Source: Arthrobacter gallicola
Lineage (GTDB): Bacteria; Actinomycetota; Actinomycetes; Actinomycetales; Micrococcaceae
Assembly (NCBI RefSeq): GCF_014836775.1
Contig: NZ_JACSQD010000008.1
Location: 1-64,000 of the forward strand
Direction: 5' to 3'
DNA: 64,000 bases
The notes under the pieces are model-generated. The model saw only the letters and a program-made list of their open reading frames with translations, was not told where the DNA came from and made no database searches. Positions 18,516-26,334 of the stretch are shown piece after piece. A program made the position numbers and the translations under genes. Every line of letters starts with the position of its first letter. Position 1 is the first letter of the stretch.

Positions 18516-18693
18516 TTCTCCGTTCTGGGAAAGCCCGCTGGAAGGATCCCGTTTCCCTCCCTTCTGGGGCAAAGCCGCCGGTTTGGGTCTCATTACCCTC
18601 CGTTCTGGGATAACCCTGCCAGTTTGGGACTTTCCTGCCGTGGCGCCGCGGCAGGAAAGTCCCAAACCGGCAGGAAATTCCCAAAGTGGAGGG
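18516..18693. repeat. Four-copy ~40-nt intergenic repeat array with long inverted repeat
   Basis: Three direct copies start near 18516, 18555 and 18596 (pattern CCCTCCNTTCTGGG ... GCCNGTTTGGG). A fourth copy is inverted (18693 down to 18649). Copies three and four form a 45-nt inverted repeat (18596-18640 with 18649-18693, about 37 of 45 matching) around an 8-nt loop; its inner 19 bp pair perfectly. A TTYTGGGA-like core recurs about every 20 nt. The 489-bp gap 18359-18847 contains no convincing gene. The array resembles REP/BIME-type elements; it is not CRISPR. Confidence 0.8.
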
Positions 18694-18847
18694 ATTCTGC
18701 ACCGGCACCGCCGCAGCGCCTTCCTCCGACCGAAGGGAACCTTGGCTCTAGGAACACCAGTAGGGTCTGCTTCACCATTTGTAGTGCAGGGCTCAGCGAG
18801 TTGCAGGGCAGGGCTCAGCGGGCGGCACACCCGAAGGAGGAATAGGC

Positions 18848-19558
18848 ATGCGCACCTCAACAGCCCGGATCTGGCAGGTCGTCCACTCGGAACGAAGACG
18901 GCTCGCCGCGGATCTCAGCAGCCTGCCCGCTGACCAGTGGCGTGTGCCCTCGCTGTGCCCCGGCTGGGATGTCCATGATGTACTGGCTCATTTGCTGGAC
19001 ACGGCGATGACCAGCCGGCTCTCCTTTGCCCGGGGACTGCTGGCGGCGCGTCTGGACTTCGACCGCGCAAACGAGAACGGAATCGCCAAACACAAGCACC
19101 AGGATCCGCAGCACACGCTCGAGGCGTTCAAAGCTGCCGCAGACCTTACCCGGACACCGCCGGCCAGCCCGGCGACCCGTCTGGTGGAAGCCATCGTGCA
19201 CGGCGAGGACATCCGCCAGCCCCTGGGCATCACCGGCACCTACCCGGAACCAGCGGTTGCGCAGGCTCTGGCCTACCAACTGCGTACTCCGGGCTCCTTT
19301 GGCGGCGGGCGCGAGCGGGCTGCAGGCCTGCAGCTTCTCGACCGGAGCACCGGGAGGTCCTGGGGCCAGGGCGAGGTAGTCGAAGCCGAGGCCATCAATT
19401 TGCTGCTCGCAGTTTCCGGCCGCCCGGTAGCCCGGGAAAGATTCACGGGAAGCGGAGCCTCGCACCTGGCCAGTAGTCCAGCAACACCGGTGGCACGCGA
19501 TGCAGCTAAGACCCGCCAACGCTCTACCAACAAGAAGGGGACCAGCCGGCCGGAGTAG
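18848..19558 (+). CDS. Maleylpyruvate isomerase family mycothiol-dependent enzyme
   Basis: 236 residues with the DinB-like four-helix N-terminal domain of mycothiol-dependent maleylpyruvate isomerases: WQVVHSERRRLAADLSSL, the CPGWDVHDVLAHLLD segment carrying a metal-binding histidine, and a later AIVHGEDIRQPLG with another likely ligand. Such proteins use mycothiol as cofactor in isomerisation or thiol transfer; the actual substrate is not predictable. ATG is preceded by GGAGGA. The C-terminus is basic and Ser/Thr-rich. It stands between the repeat array and a bidirectional terminator. Confidence 0.88.
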   Translation: MRTSTARIWQVVHSERRRLAADLSSLPADQWRVPSLCPGWDVHDVLAHLLDTAMTSRLSFARGLLAARLDFDRANENGIAKHKHQDPQHTLEAFKAAADLTRTPPASPATRLVEAIVHGEDIRQPLGITGTYPEPAVAQALAYQLRTPGSFGGGRERAAGLQLLDRSTGRSWGQGEVVEAEAINLLLAVSGRPVARERFTGSGASHLASSPATPVARDAAKTRQRSTNKKGTSRPE

Positions 19559-19647
19559 GTGCCCGACGGTTGCGTACGCGTCATTCGAGGGTCTGGCGGC
19601 AGAGTGACCCGAGACTAAGGGCCCAACGGACGCATACACATACACAC

Positions 19648-19683
19648 AAGGAAGGGTTCCCGCCGCGGCGGGAACCCTTCCTT
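19648..19683. terminator. Bidirectional terminator between convergent genes
   Basis: Perfect palindrome with 17-nt arms (19648-19664 and 19667-19683; central bases form the loop), flanked by pyrimidine-rich CCTTTCT on the plus strand. It lies 90 bp after the mycothiol-dependent enzyme gene and 56 bp after the end of the opposing lipoprotein gene, so it can serve both. Confidence 0.78.
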
Positions 19684-19738
19684 TCTGAGGGTGCAGTTCT
19701 TGGCGTAGTGAATTTCCGGTTCGGTTAGGGGTTCGCGC

Positions 19739-21133
19739 TTACAGCTTGCCCACTTCGGAGCGGCTCGGCACCGGCTTGTTGTCGGCGTCGAACTGGTAGA
19801 TCCCGATGAACGCCTCCGTCGGATCGCCATTCTCGTCGAAGCTCACAGGACCGGAGTAGCCGTCGTAGTCGATGTCTCCCCCGCCGCGCAGGATCGTGAC
19901 GCAGCTGGCGTAGTCGAAGCACTTCTCGCCCTCCTGCGAAACTCCCTGAAGCTCTGCGGCCATCGCCTTGCCGTCCGTGCTGCCCGCAGCTTCAGCAGCC
20001 AGTGCCAGCAGGGTCACGGCGTCGTAGCTTTCACCGGCGTAGGCCCAGTCCTTCAGTGCCGGGTCAACTTCCAGCAGGGCGTTCTTGAAGTTCTCCGAGG
20101 CGAACGGCCCCGGAATGGTGCCCTGGGCACCTTCGAGCGTGCCGGCTTCGAGGTCCTCGCTGTAGTCGGAGGTGTTGCCGTCCACGAAGAAGATCTGCGA
20201 CGGGTCCACTCCCTTGCCGGTGAGCAGCGGTGCGATGCTCTTGGCCTGGTCGAAGCTGATGACCACAATCGCGTCCGGGTTGGCACCGGTCACGGCGTCA
20301 ACCTGGCTGCTGAACTGGGAATCGCCTTCGTTGAACATCGCTTCGGAGACCACCTGGCCGCCGGCGGACTCAACGGAACTCTTGATGTTGGACTGCAGGC
20401 CGGTTCCGTAGGCGTCATTGAGGACGATCATGCCGACGGTCTGGGCGCCGCACTCCATGATGTAGTTGCCCAGGGTGCGGCCCTGGAGAACGTCGGAGGG
20501 GGCGGTGCGCCAGTACAGGCCGTTGTCGTCCCAGTCGGTGAAGTCAGGCGAGGTGTTGGCCGGAGAGAACTGAATGACGCCGGCACCGGTGATCTGGTTG
20601 ATAACCGTCTTGGAGACGCCCGAGGAAGCGGCACCAATAACGGCGCTGACGTCCTGGCCCAGCAGGTCGGTCACGGACTGGGTGGCGATGTCGGTGGTGG
20701 TGTCGCCGGAGTCCCGATGCACTACTTCAACGGGCTGGCCCAGCACACCGCCGGAGGCGTTGATTTCCTGAACGGCCAGGTCGACGCCGGCGATTTCCGG
20801 CGGGCCCAGGAACGCGAGGGCGCCGGTGGTCGGCAGCAGGGTACCGAGTTTCAGCGGAGCGTCGGTGGTGCCGGTGGAGGCCGGAACGGCTGCGGGGTCG
20901 CCCTTTGCTCCGGGGTCCTCGCCTGTGCCGCCCTGGCTGGGCGGACAGCTCAGTACAGAGCTGGCAGCCGATGACGAAGATTCTTCAGATGGTGAGGACT
21001 CCGTTCCGGAGTCGCCGCCGCTGGCACAAGCCGATGCGAACAGGGCAATACCCATGCCCAGTGCTGCTATCTTTGCGGCGCGGCCATACCCGTCCCCCAG
21101 GCCAAGCGGCCCGGTATTGCGAAGTGCAGTCAT
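19739..21133 (-). CDS. Branched-chain amino acid ABC transporter substrate-binding lipoprotein
   Basis: 464 residues. The signal peptide ends in lipobox ASAC (C36), so the mature protein should be lipid-anchored. A Ser/Glu/Pro linker follows, then a type I periplasmic-binding fold (LGTLLPTTGALAFLGPPEIAGVDLAVQEINASGG) of the LivJ/LivK class. It probably delivers leucine, isoleucine, valine or a related solute to LivHMGF, encoded nearby on the other strand, although amide and urea binders share this fold. ATG with GGGAG upstream. The 5' region carries two hairpins and paired GTTAC repeats. Confidence 0.92.
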   Translation of the reverse strand: MTALRNTGPLGLGDGYGRAAKIAALGMGIALFASACASGGDSGTESSPSEESSSSAASSVLSCPPSQGGTGEDPGAKGDPAAVPASTGTTDAPLKLGTLLPTTGALAFLGPPEIAGVDLAVQEINASGGVLGQPVEVVHRDSGDTTTDIATQSVTDLLGQDVSAVIGAASSGVSKTVINQITGAGVIQFSPANTSPDFTDWDDNGLYWRTAPSDVLQGRTLGNYIMECGAQTVGMIVLNDAYGTGLQSNIKSSVESAGGQVVSEAMFNEGDSQFSSQVDAVTGANPDAIVVISFDQAKSIAPLLTGKGVDPSQIFFVDGNTSDYSEDLEAGTLEGAQGTIPGPFASENFKNALLEVDPALKDWAYAGESYDAVTLLALAAEAAGSTDGKAMAAELQGVSQEGEKCFDYASCVTILRGGGDIDYDGYSGPVSFDENGDPTEAFIGIYQFDADNKPVPSRSEVGKL

Positions 21134-21152
21134 GTACTTTTCTCCCCGATCG

Positions 21153-21194
21153 AAAGGCGGGTGCCTTTGATGCTGTCACCAGGTGTTCCTGGTG
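21153..21194 (-). promoter_or_regulatory. Two adjacent hairpins in the leader of the substrate-binding protein gene
   Basis: AAAGGC/GCCTTT (21153-21158 with 21163-21168, 4-nt loop) and CACCAGG/CCTGGTG (21177-21183 with 21188-21194, 4-nt loop) lie 19-61 bases upstream of the start codon. The nearer one is next to the ribosome site. They may tune translation or mRNA stability; no known riboswitch is recognised. Confidence 0.5.
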
Positions 21195-21238
21195 GAAGAA
21201 AAGCTAGTTGAATAATGTGACGAAGATAAGGGGTTCCG

Positions 21239-21295
21239 GTTACAGCCTTGTAACACTAATTACCCCTGTGCTGCGAATGTTACAACGTGCGTAAC
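21239..21295 (-). promoter_or_regulatory. Paired GTTAC/GTAAC inverted repeats, candidate operator
   Basis: GTTACA-N4-TGTAAC at 21239-21254 and GTTAC-N7-GTAAC at 21279-21295, with centres about 40 bp (four helical turns) apart, in the promoter region of the substrate-binding protein gene. Dyads spaced by whole turns suggest cooperative binding by a dimeric regulator, not identified here. Confidence 0.45.
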
Positions 21296-21404
21296 TATGT
21301 GCTTCCCGAGGGGTCACTATGTGCTCCGGCGCCGTCACCCACGTGTCTGGTGGCTCAGCACGACGCAGGGCATTCACCGGGGCGGGCATGCCACCGTTGC
21401 CCGG

Positions 21405-21477
21405 TACCCCAGGTCGGACTCGAACCGACAACACACCGATTTTAAGTCGGTTGCCTCTGCCATTGGGCTACTGGGGC
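21405..21477 (-). tRNA. tRNA with UAA anticodon (tRNA-Leu by anticodon), short variable loop
   Basis: Read on the minus strand this gives a full 73-nt cloverleaf: acceptor GCCCCAG/CTGGGGT (G1-U72 wobble), three-pair D stem GCC/GGC, anticodon stem ACCGA/TCGGT with loop CTTAAAA (anticodon UAA), variable loop GTGTT, T stem GTCGG/CCGAC with TTCGAGT, and discriminator A. CCA is not encoded (ACCG follows). A normal bacterial tRNA-Leu has a long type II variable arm; this one has only five bases. The anticodon reads UUA. Charging identity is therefore uncertain. Confidence 0.88.
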
Positions 21478-21645
21478 CTGCCCGCGGAACCCGGTGAAGA
21501 ACACCGGACGCCCAGGGGCAAAGACAAGCCTACTTGAGCGGAAGGTACCCGGGGAAACGGCTTAACCGCCAACGGCGGCCGCCGGAGGAGTACCCCGTTG
21601 GCCGCCGTCGGATGGCAGGAACGCTGTGCGCTAAGGCTGCAGACT

Positions 21646-23028
21646 TTACTTGCTGGCAGGCTTCTTGGCAGGGGTGGCTGCCTCGACGAACGCCTTGCGC
21701 GGGTTCTTCAGGTGCAGCAGCTGGGTGAAGTCGCGGCCGAACCAGAAGTTCGCTGCCCAGCCGGAGACAACCCGGAACTTACGCTCGAACATCGGCATGG
21801 CCATGCCGTGGTAACCACGGTGGGCCAGCCAGGCCGGGAGGCCCTTCATGCCGAAGCCCATGATGTTGGCGACACCCTTGTACTGGCCCATGCCAGCGAC
21901 CGCACCGAGGTTCTTGTGGCGGTATTCCTTCACAGCACCCTGGCCGAAGCGGGCTGCCAGCAGGTTCTTCGACAGGCGCTTGGCCTGGCGGACGGCGTGC
22001 TGGGCGTTCGGGACGCAGAATCCGCCCACACCGCCGCCGGTCAGGTCCGGAACAGCAGAGACGTCACCGGCTGCCCAAGCGCCTTCGAGGGGCCCGTCGT
22101 CGCCGGTGATCCGCAGTTCGGCGTTGGCGCGGACGCGGCCGCGGTCGTCGATCGGGAAATCGGTTGCGCGGACCATCGGGTTGGCCTGCACGCCGGCGGT
22201 CCAGATCAGGGTGTCGGCTTCGAATTCGCCGGCCGGGGACTTGTCCGCCATGTTGATCAGCTTCAGCAGGCCGCCTTCGGCGCTGGCCAGGGAAGTGTTC
22301 AGCAGCACCTCGATGCCGCGCTCACGCATGGACGAGACAACCCACTCTGCCTGGTCGGGCTTGACCTCGGGCATCACGCGGCCCATGGCTTCGATCAGCA
22401 CAAAGCGGAGGTCTTCACGCTTGAGCCGGTTGTTTTCACGCACGGCGGCGCGTGCCATGTCTTCGATCTCGGTGATGGTTTCGATGCCGGCGAATCCGCC
22501 GCCCACGACGACGAACGTCAGGGCACGCGCGCGGGCAGCCTGATCGGTCATCAGGGATGCGGTCTCGATGCGCTCGAGCACCTTGTTACGCATCTCAACG
22601 GCTTCTTCGATGGTCTTCATACCGATGCCGGCTTCGGCAAGGCCCGGGATCGGGAAGGTACGCGTGACGGAACCGGCGGAGAGAACCACATCGCGGTAGC
22701 TGAGCTCGAACGGCTCGCTGCCGTCTGCCGGTTCCACGGTGGCGGTGTGCGCCGCGTGGTTGATGGCGGTTACCTTGCCGGCGATCAGCTCGGAGTCCTT
22801 CAGGTGCATCCGGTGCGATACGACGGCGTTACGGGCATCGATGGTGCCGGCTGCGACTTCCGGAAGGAAGGGCTGGTAGGTCATGTACGGCAGCGGATCC
22901 ACTACCGTAACGATTCCACCATTGGCCTTGACCTTCTTCTGGAGGTTCTTGGCTACGTACAAACCGACGTAGCCACCGCCTACCACCAGGACGCGTGGAC
23001 GATCAGAAAATTGTGTGTGCGTTGCCAT
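21646..23028 (-). CDS. NAD(P)/FAD-dependent oxidoreductase, type II NADH dehydrogenase-like
   Basis: 460 residues with two dinucleotide-binding motifs: VVGGGYVGLYVAKNL near residue 16 for FAD and VVVGGGFAGIETITEIE for NADH. LEGAWAAGDVSAVPDL is the C-terminal FAD motif. The C-terminal segment RKFRVVSGWAANFWFGRDF resembles the amphipathic membrane anchor of NDH-2 enzymes. It would pass electrons from NADH to menaquinone without proton pumping. Single gene with its own promoter region. Confidence 0.92.
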   Translation of the reverse strand: MATHTQFSDRPRVLVVGGGYVGLYVAKNLQKKVKANGGIVTVVDPLPYMTYQPFLPEVAAGTIDARNAVVSHRMHLKDSELIAGKVTAINHAAHTATVEPADGSEPFELSYRDVVLSAGSVTRTFPIPGLAEAGIGMKTIEEAVEMRNKVLERIETASLMTDQAARARALTFVVVGGGFAGIETITEIEDMARAAVRENNRLKREDLRFVLIEAMGRVMPEVKPDQAEWVVSSMRERGIEVLLNTSLASAEGGLLKLINMADKSPAGEFEADTLIWTAGVQANPMVRATDFPIDDRGRVRANAELRITGDDGPLEGAWAAGDVSAVPDLTGGGVGGFCVPNAQHAVRQAKRLSKNLLAARFGQGAVKEYRHKNLGAVAGMGQYKGVANIMGFGMKGLPAWLAHRGYHGMAMPMFERKFRVVSGWAANFWFGRDFTQLLHLKNPRKAFVEAATPAKKPASK

Positions 23029-23105
23029 GGCACATATCCTACCCGACTTGTGAAAGTCTTCACGAAGTCTCCCAAACTCTGTTTCAGCAGGGTCACGCGG
23101 GTCTG

Positions 23106-24566
23106 CTACACCAGCTCCGCAGGTGCTTTTTCCCGTTCCCCGCCTTCGGGAGGACCCTCGGTCCCAGGCTCAGGAACCGCACGCCCGGATCGCCGGACCC
23201 GCAGGACGGCGATGGTTCCTGCCGTTCCCACCAGGAGGATCAGACCGCCAAAGCCAAGCACCAGAGCCGCCGGGACGGGGTCCTCTTCCAGATAGGGCTC
23301 CGCGGCTACGGGCACCTGGGGTTCGGGAATGTCCGGCACGGCCGGACCGGCCGGAGGTTCGCTTTCCGGGGCAGCCGGGGCTTCACCGCGCCGGTGGATG
23401 CGGATCCATTCTTCGATGGTCCCCAGCGGATTTGCGGCAACGGCCGGAACATTGGCGTTGACCGCAGCATTGGCGTCAACGATTCCGTAGCCGTAAAGCG
23501 TGTCGCGTCCCGGTGCTCCACCGTCTTTGGCCGTGGTGATGATGCGGTTAATCACCTGCGCGGCGCTGAGCTCAGGGTGGGCGGAACGGATCAGGGCTGC
23601 CACACCGGAGACCAGCGGCGCGGCCGCTGATGTCCCGGACCATTCGGCATAGCGGGCGGGACCGTTGGGCAGACCGCCCACCAGGTTCTCCGCCGGAGCC
23701 GCAACGCCGATGCTGATCCCCTCGGAGGAGGAATCCCAGCTGGCCTTGCCCTGGCGGTCCAGACCGGCAACCGTCAGGACCCCGGGAATGGTGGCCGGGG
23801 CGCCGACCTGGATCATCCCCACTCCGCGGTTGCCTGCGGCAGCCACAATCACGACGTCGTTCTGCTCGGCGTAAAGGAACGCATCATCCCAGCTCTCGGG
23901 CCAGGCAGTGGAGGAGGAGCCCAGGGACATGTTGATGACTTTGGCACCGCTGTCCACTGCCCAGCGCACGGCGTTGGGCAGCTGGTCATCGATGGGCACT
24001 CCGCCGGGATTGGAACCGCCGATCCATGCAGAGACCGAGAGCAGCTCTGCCTTCGGAGCGACTCCGATGATGCCGTCCGGGCCGTTTCCGGGACCGTCGT
24101 ACTTCTCTTTGTCCTTGTCGCCGCTGTCCTTCGCGTCGGCTGAGTCGCCGGAATCGGCTGAGTCCTCTGAGTCGCCGGATCCGCTGTCCGTGTGCCCGCG
24201 CCCTGCCAGCAGGGTGGCGACCAGCGTCCCGTGCTCGGGATTGACCCCCAGGCCCCGGGCGCCGCGCGGATCGCCGGCCCCGGAGACATCGGTTCCGCCG
24301 CTCACGGCGCCGGCGAGGTCAGGGTGGCTGGGGTCGATGCCGGTGTCGATCACCGCCACCTTCACACCCTCGCCCTGAGTCTTCTTCCAGGCTTCGGTGA
24401 TGCCGTAGTCGGTCAGCCAGTATTCCTTGTCCCGCCACTCATCGGCGTGCGCAGGACTGGGTGCGGCAAGCTGGAACAGCAGCACGGCCGTCAGCGAGAG
24501 GGCACCTGCCGCCGTCGCACGCTTCACCGCGGCGCCCTTTCGGCGCCGGTCCGCGCGGACGTTCAC
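23106..24566 (-). CDS. Mycosin-like S8 serine protease, membrane-anchored
   Basis: 486 residues: signal peptide (about 1-41), subtilisin domain with catalytic D74 (VIDTGID), H112 (NPEHGT) and S313 (SGTSAAAP), oxyanion N246 (AAAGN), then a Pro/Ala-rich linker and a C-terminal membrane helix (about 433-455) with basic tail. This is the layout of type VII secretion mycosins. Residues about 124-165 form an Asp/Ser/Lys-rich insertion in the loop that is elongated in mycosins. No other type VII genes are in the window. GTG start overlaps the Ppx stop by 4 bp (GTGA). Confidence 0.9.
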   Translation of the reverse strand: MNVRADRRRKGAAVKRATAAGALSLTAVLLFQLAAPSPAHADEWRDKEYWLTDYGITEAWKKTQGEGVKVAVIDTGIDPSHPDLAGAVSGGTDVSGAGDPRGARGLGVNPEHGTLVATLLAGRGHTDSGSGDSEDSADSGDSADAKDSGDKDKEKYDGPGNGPDGIIGVAPKAELLSVSAWIGGSNPGGVPIDDQLPNAVRWAVDSGAKVINMSLGSSSTAWPESWDDAFLYAEQNDVVIVAAAGNRGVGMIQVGAPATIPGVLTVAGLDRQGKASWDSSSEGISIGVAAPAENLVGGLPNGPARYAEWSGTSAAAPLVSGVAALIRSAHPELSAAQVINRIITTAKDGGAPGRDTLYGYGIVDANAAVNANVPAVAANPLGTIEEWIRIHRRGEAPAAPESEPPAGPAVPDIPEPQVPVAAEPYLEEDPVPAALVLGFGGLILLVGTAGTIAVLRVRRSGRAVPEPGTEGPPEGGEREKAPAELV

Positions 24567-26191
24567 CGGACCGCGCTCAGGGCGATGCCGTCGAGGATGT
24601 CGTGCTCCGAGGTGATGGCGGAGTCGATCCGGCCATCCGTCAGTTCTGCCATGCGGTCCACGATGGTCTGCCAGATCAGGGCACCGGCGCCAATGACGTC
24701 CACGCGTCCGGGATGCATGTACGGCAGGTCAGCGCGTTCGCTGCGGGTCATGCGGAGCAGGGATCGGGTGGCATCGTCAATCGCGGCGACGCTCAGCTCG
24801 GTGCCGTGGATGGCTTCCGGGGAGTATTCCCGCAGCTTCAGCGCGTGCGCGGTCACCGTGGTGATGGTCCCGGCAACGCCTACCAGGCGGTCCGCCGCAG
24901 CAAGCGGCACCGTTTCCAGGACCTGCGCGATCATGTCCAGGATGTCTCCGCGGGCTACTGCGGTTTCTGCCTCGGTGGGCGGATCCGTTTTCAGGTGCCG
25001 CTCGGTGAACCGCACACAGCCCATGTCGGTGCTCCGGGACGCCAGCACGCCCTCGGAGGTGCCGAGCACGAATTCCGTGGACCCGCCGCCGAGGTCGACG
25101 ACGAGCGTGCGGGTGCCGTCGCTGCTGCCCAGCACGCTGGTGGCGCCCGCGAAGGAGAGCCCGGCTTCTTCGTCGCCGGAGATGATTTCGGGGAGAACGC
25201 CCAGCCGCTGCCGGATACCGGCCGTGAACTCTTCGCTGTTCTCCGCGTCCCGCGTGGCTGAGGTGGCAACGAACCGGACCTTCTCGGCTCCGTGTTCACG
25301 GATCAGCGCGGCGTATTCGTCCGCGGCGGCGAACGTCCGCTCCAGCGCGGCAGGTGACAGGCGCCCGGTGGCGTCAACGCCCTCCCCCAGCCGGACCACG
25401 CGCATCAGGCGCACGACGTCGGTCAGTTCGGTGACGCCGCCGCGCGTCCGGGCGTCCGCGATCAGGAGGCGGATGGAGTTGGTGCCGCAGTCAATGGCTG
25501 CCACGCGGGTCGGTGAATCTTCCATACCTGGTACCTGTCCCCCTTGTTCAGCCTCCAGCGCAGCCCGGCGGGCTGCCCGTTTCCGGTCCAGTTCCTGCGC
25601 CGACAGGCCCTGCGTCTTGGTGTGGCGGCTCAGATCCCGTGCCGGTGCCGGCCCGTCCGTCGACCATGCGCCCTCACAATAACAGCGCTCACGGGTCCAC
25701 CATTCGGCGATTCCGTCGAGGGCTTCGTCCCCCAGCGGGTTCACGCCGGGACCGGCTGCCAGGGAATGCCCCACCAGAACGTGGAGGCATTTGACGCGGG
25801 TGGGCATACCGCCCGCGGAGACACCCGCGATTTCCGGAACCGGGCCGGTGCCGGTGCGTTCGCCGATTTCATCCCGCACCTGCAGGTATGCCTCATGTGC
25901 CTGCTGATAGCGGCGGGCAAGTTCCGGATCCTGTTCCAGCCGCGCCGTCATTTCGGCCATAACGCCGGCTGCTTCGAGGCGGGAGACGGCGGAGGTGATG
26001 ACCGGATGGGTCAGGTAGTAGGTGGTGGGGAACGGGATTCCATTGCCCAGCCGGGGCGCGGTAGTGGCAACCAGGGGGTTGCCGCAGACGCAGCGGGCGC
26101 CGATTTCGACGACGTCGCGGACCGGCCGTCCGAGCTGCCGGCTCAGGGTCTCCAGGTCTTCCTGGGTCGGTGTGAGCTGATCCTGGATCAT
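24563..26191 (-). CDS. DUF501 domain fused to Ppx/GppA exopolyphosphatase domain
   Basis: A 542-residue single ORF. Residues 1-205 are a DUF501 domain with cysteines in CVCGNP, KCLH and RCYCEG. Residues about 223-542 are a complete Ppx/GppA phosphatase with AAIDCGTNSIRLLIAD and LVVDLGGGSTEFVLG. Ppx/GppA enzymes hydrolyse polyphosphate or pppGpp. In mycobacteria these are separate adjacent genes. An in-frame ATG at 25525, with AGGGGG further upstream, could also start a separate 320-residue Ppx. ATG at 26191 is chosen for the whole; AAGGA lies upstream. Followed by the mycosin gene with 4-bp overlap. Confidence 0.88.
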   Translation of the reverse strand: MIQDQLTPTQEDLETLSRQLGRPVRDVVEIGARCVCGNPLVATTAPRLGNGIPFPTTYYLTHPVITSAVSRLEAAGVMAEMTARLEQDPELARRYQQAHEAYLQVRDEIGERTGTGPVPEIAGVSAGGMPTRVKCLHVLVGHSLAAGPGVNPLGDEALDGIAEWWTRERCYCEGAWSTDGPAPARDLSRHTKTQGLSAQELDRKRAARRAALEAEQGGQVPGMEDSPTRVAAIDCGTNSIRLLIADARTRGGVTELTDVVRLMRVVRLGEGVDATGRLSPAALERTFAAADEYAALIREHGAEKVRFVATSATRDAENSEEFTAGIRQRLGVLPEIISGDEEAGLSFAGATSVLGSSDGTRTLVVDLGGGSTEFVLGTSEGVLASRSTDMGCVRFTERHLKTDPPTEAETAVARGDILDMIAQVLETVPLAAADRLVGVAGTITTVTAHALKLREYSPEAIHGTELSVAAIDDATRSLLRMTRSERADLPYMHPGRVDVIGAGALIWQTIVDRMAELTDGRIDSAITSEHDILDGIALSAVR

Positions 26192-26334
26192 GCCGGAGGT
26201 CCTTCCTGGGGGTCCGCAGCGGACCCGAAGTGATGATGTTTCAATAGTCCAGCGTACTGTGCCGCCGGCAGCGCAGGCGCGCATTCCCGTTCAGACCGGA
26301 CCGGCGGCAGGCTGCTCAGTGTCAGGGAGTGGTG

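Noticed and set aside
18516..18693. CRISPR array
   Set aside because: Repeats are degenerate, spacers are not distinct units, one copy is inverted, and no cas gene is present.
18394..18933. 179-codon frame across the repeat array and into the mycothiol enzyme gene
   Set aside because: It runs through the repeats in a different frame and overlaps the real start; composition follows the repeat unit.
21598..23295. 565-codon frame opposite the NADH dehydrogenase-like gene
   Set aside because: Complement of a clear two-Rossmann flavoprotein; no recognisable motif.
24192..25682. 496-codon Ser/Arg-rich frame opposite Ppx and mycosin genes
   Set aside because: Arg/Ser-rich repeats typical of an antisense frame; covers two real genes.
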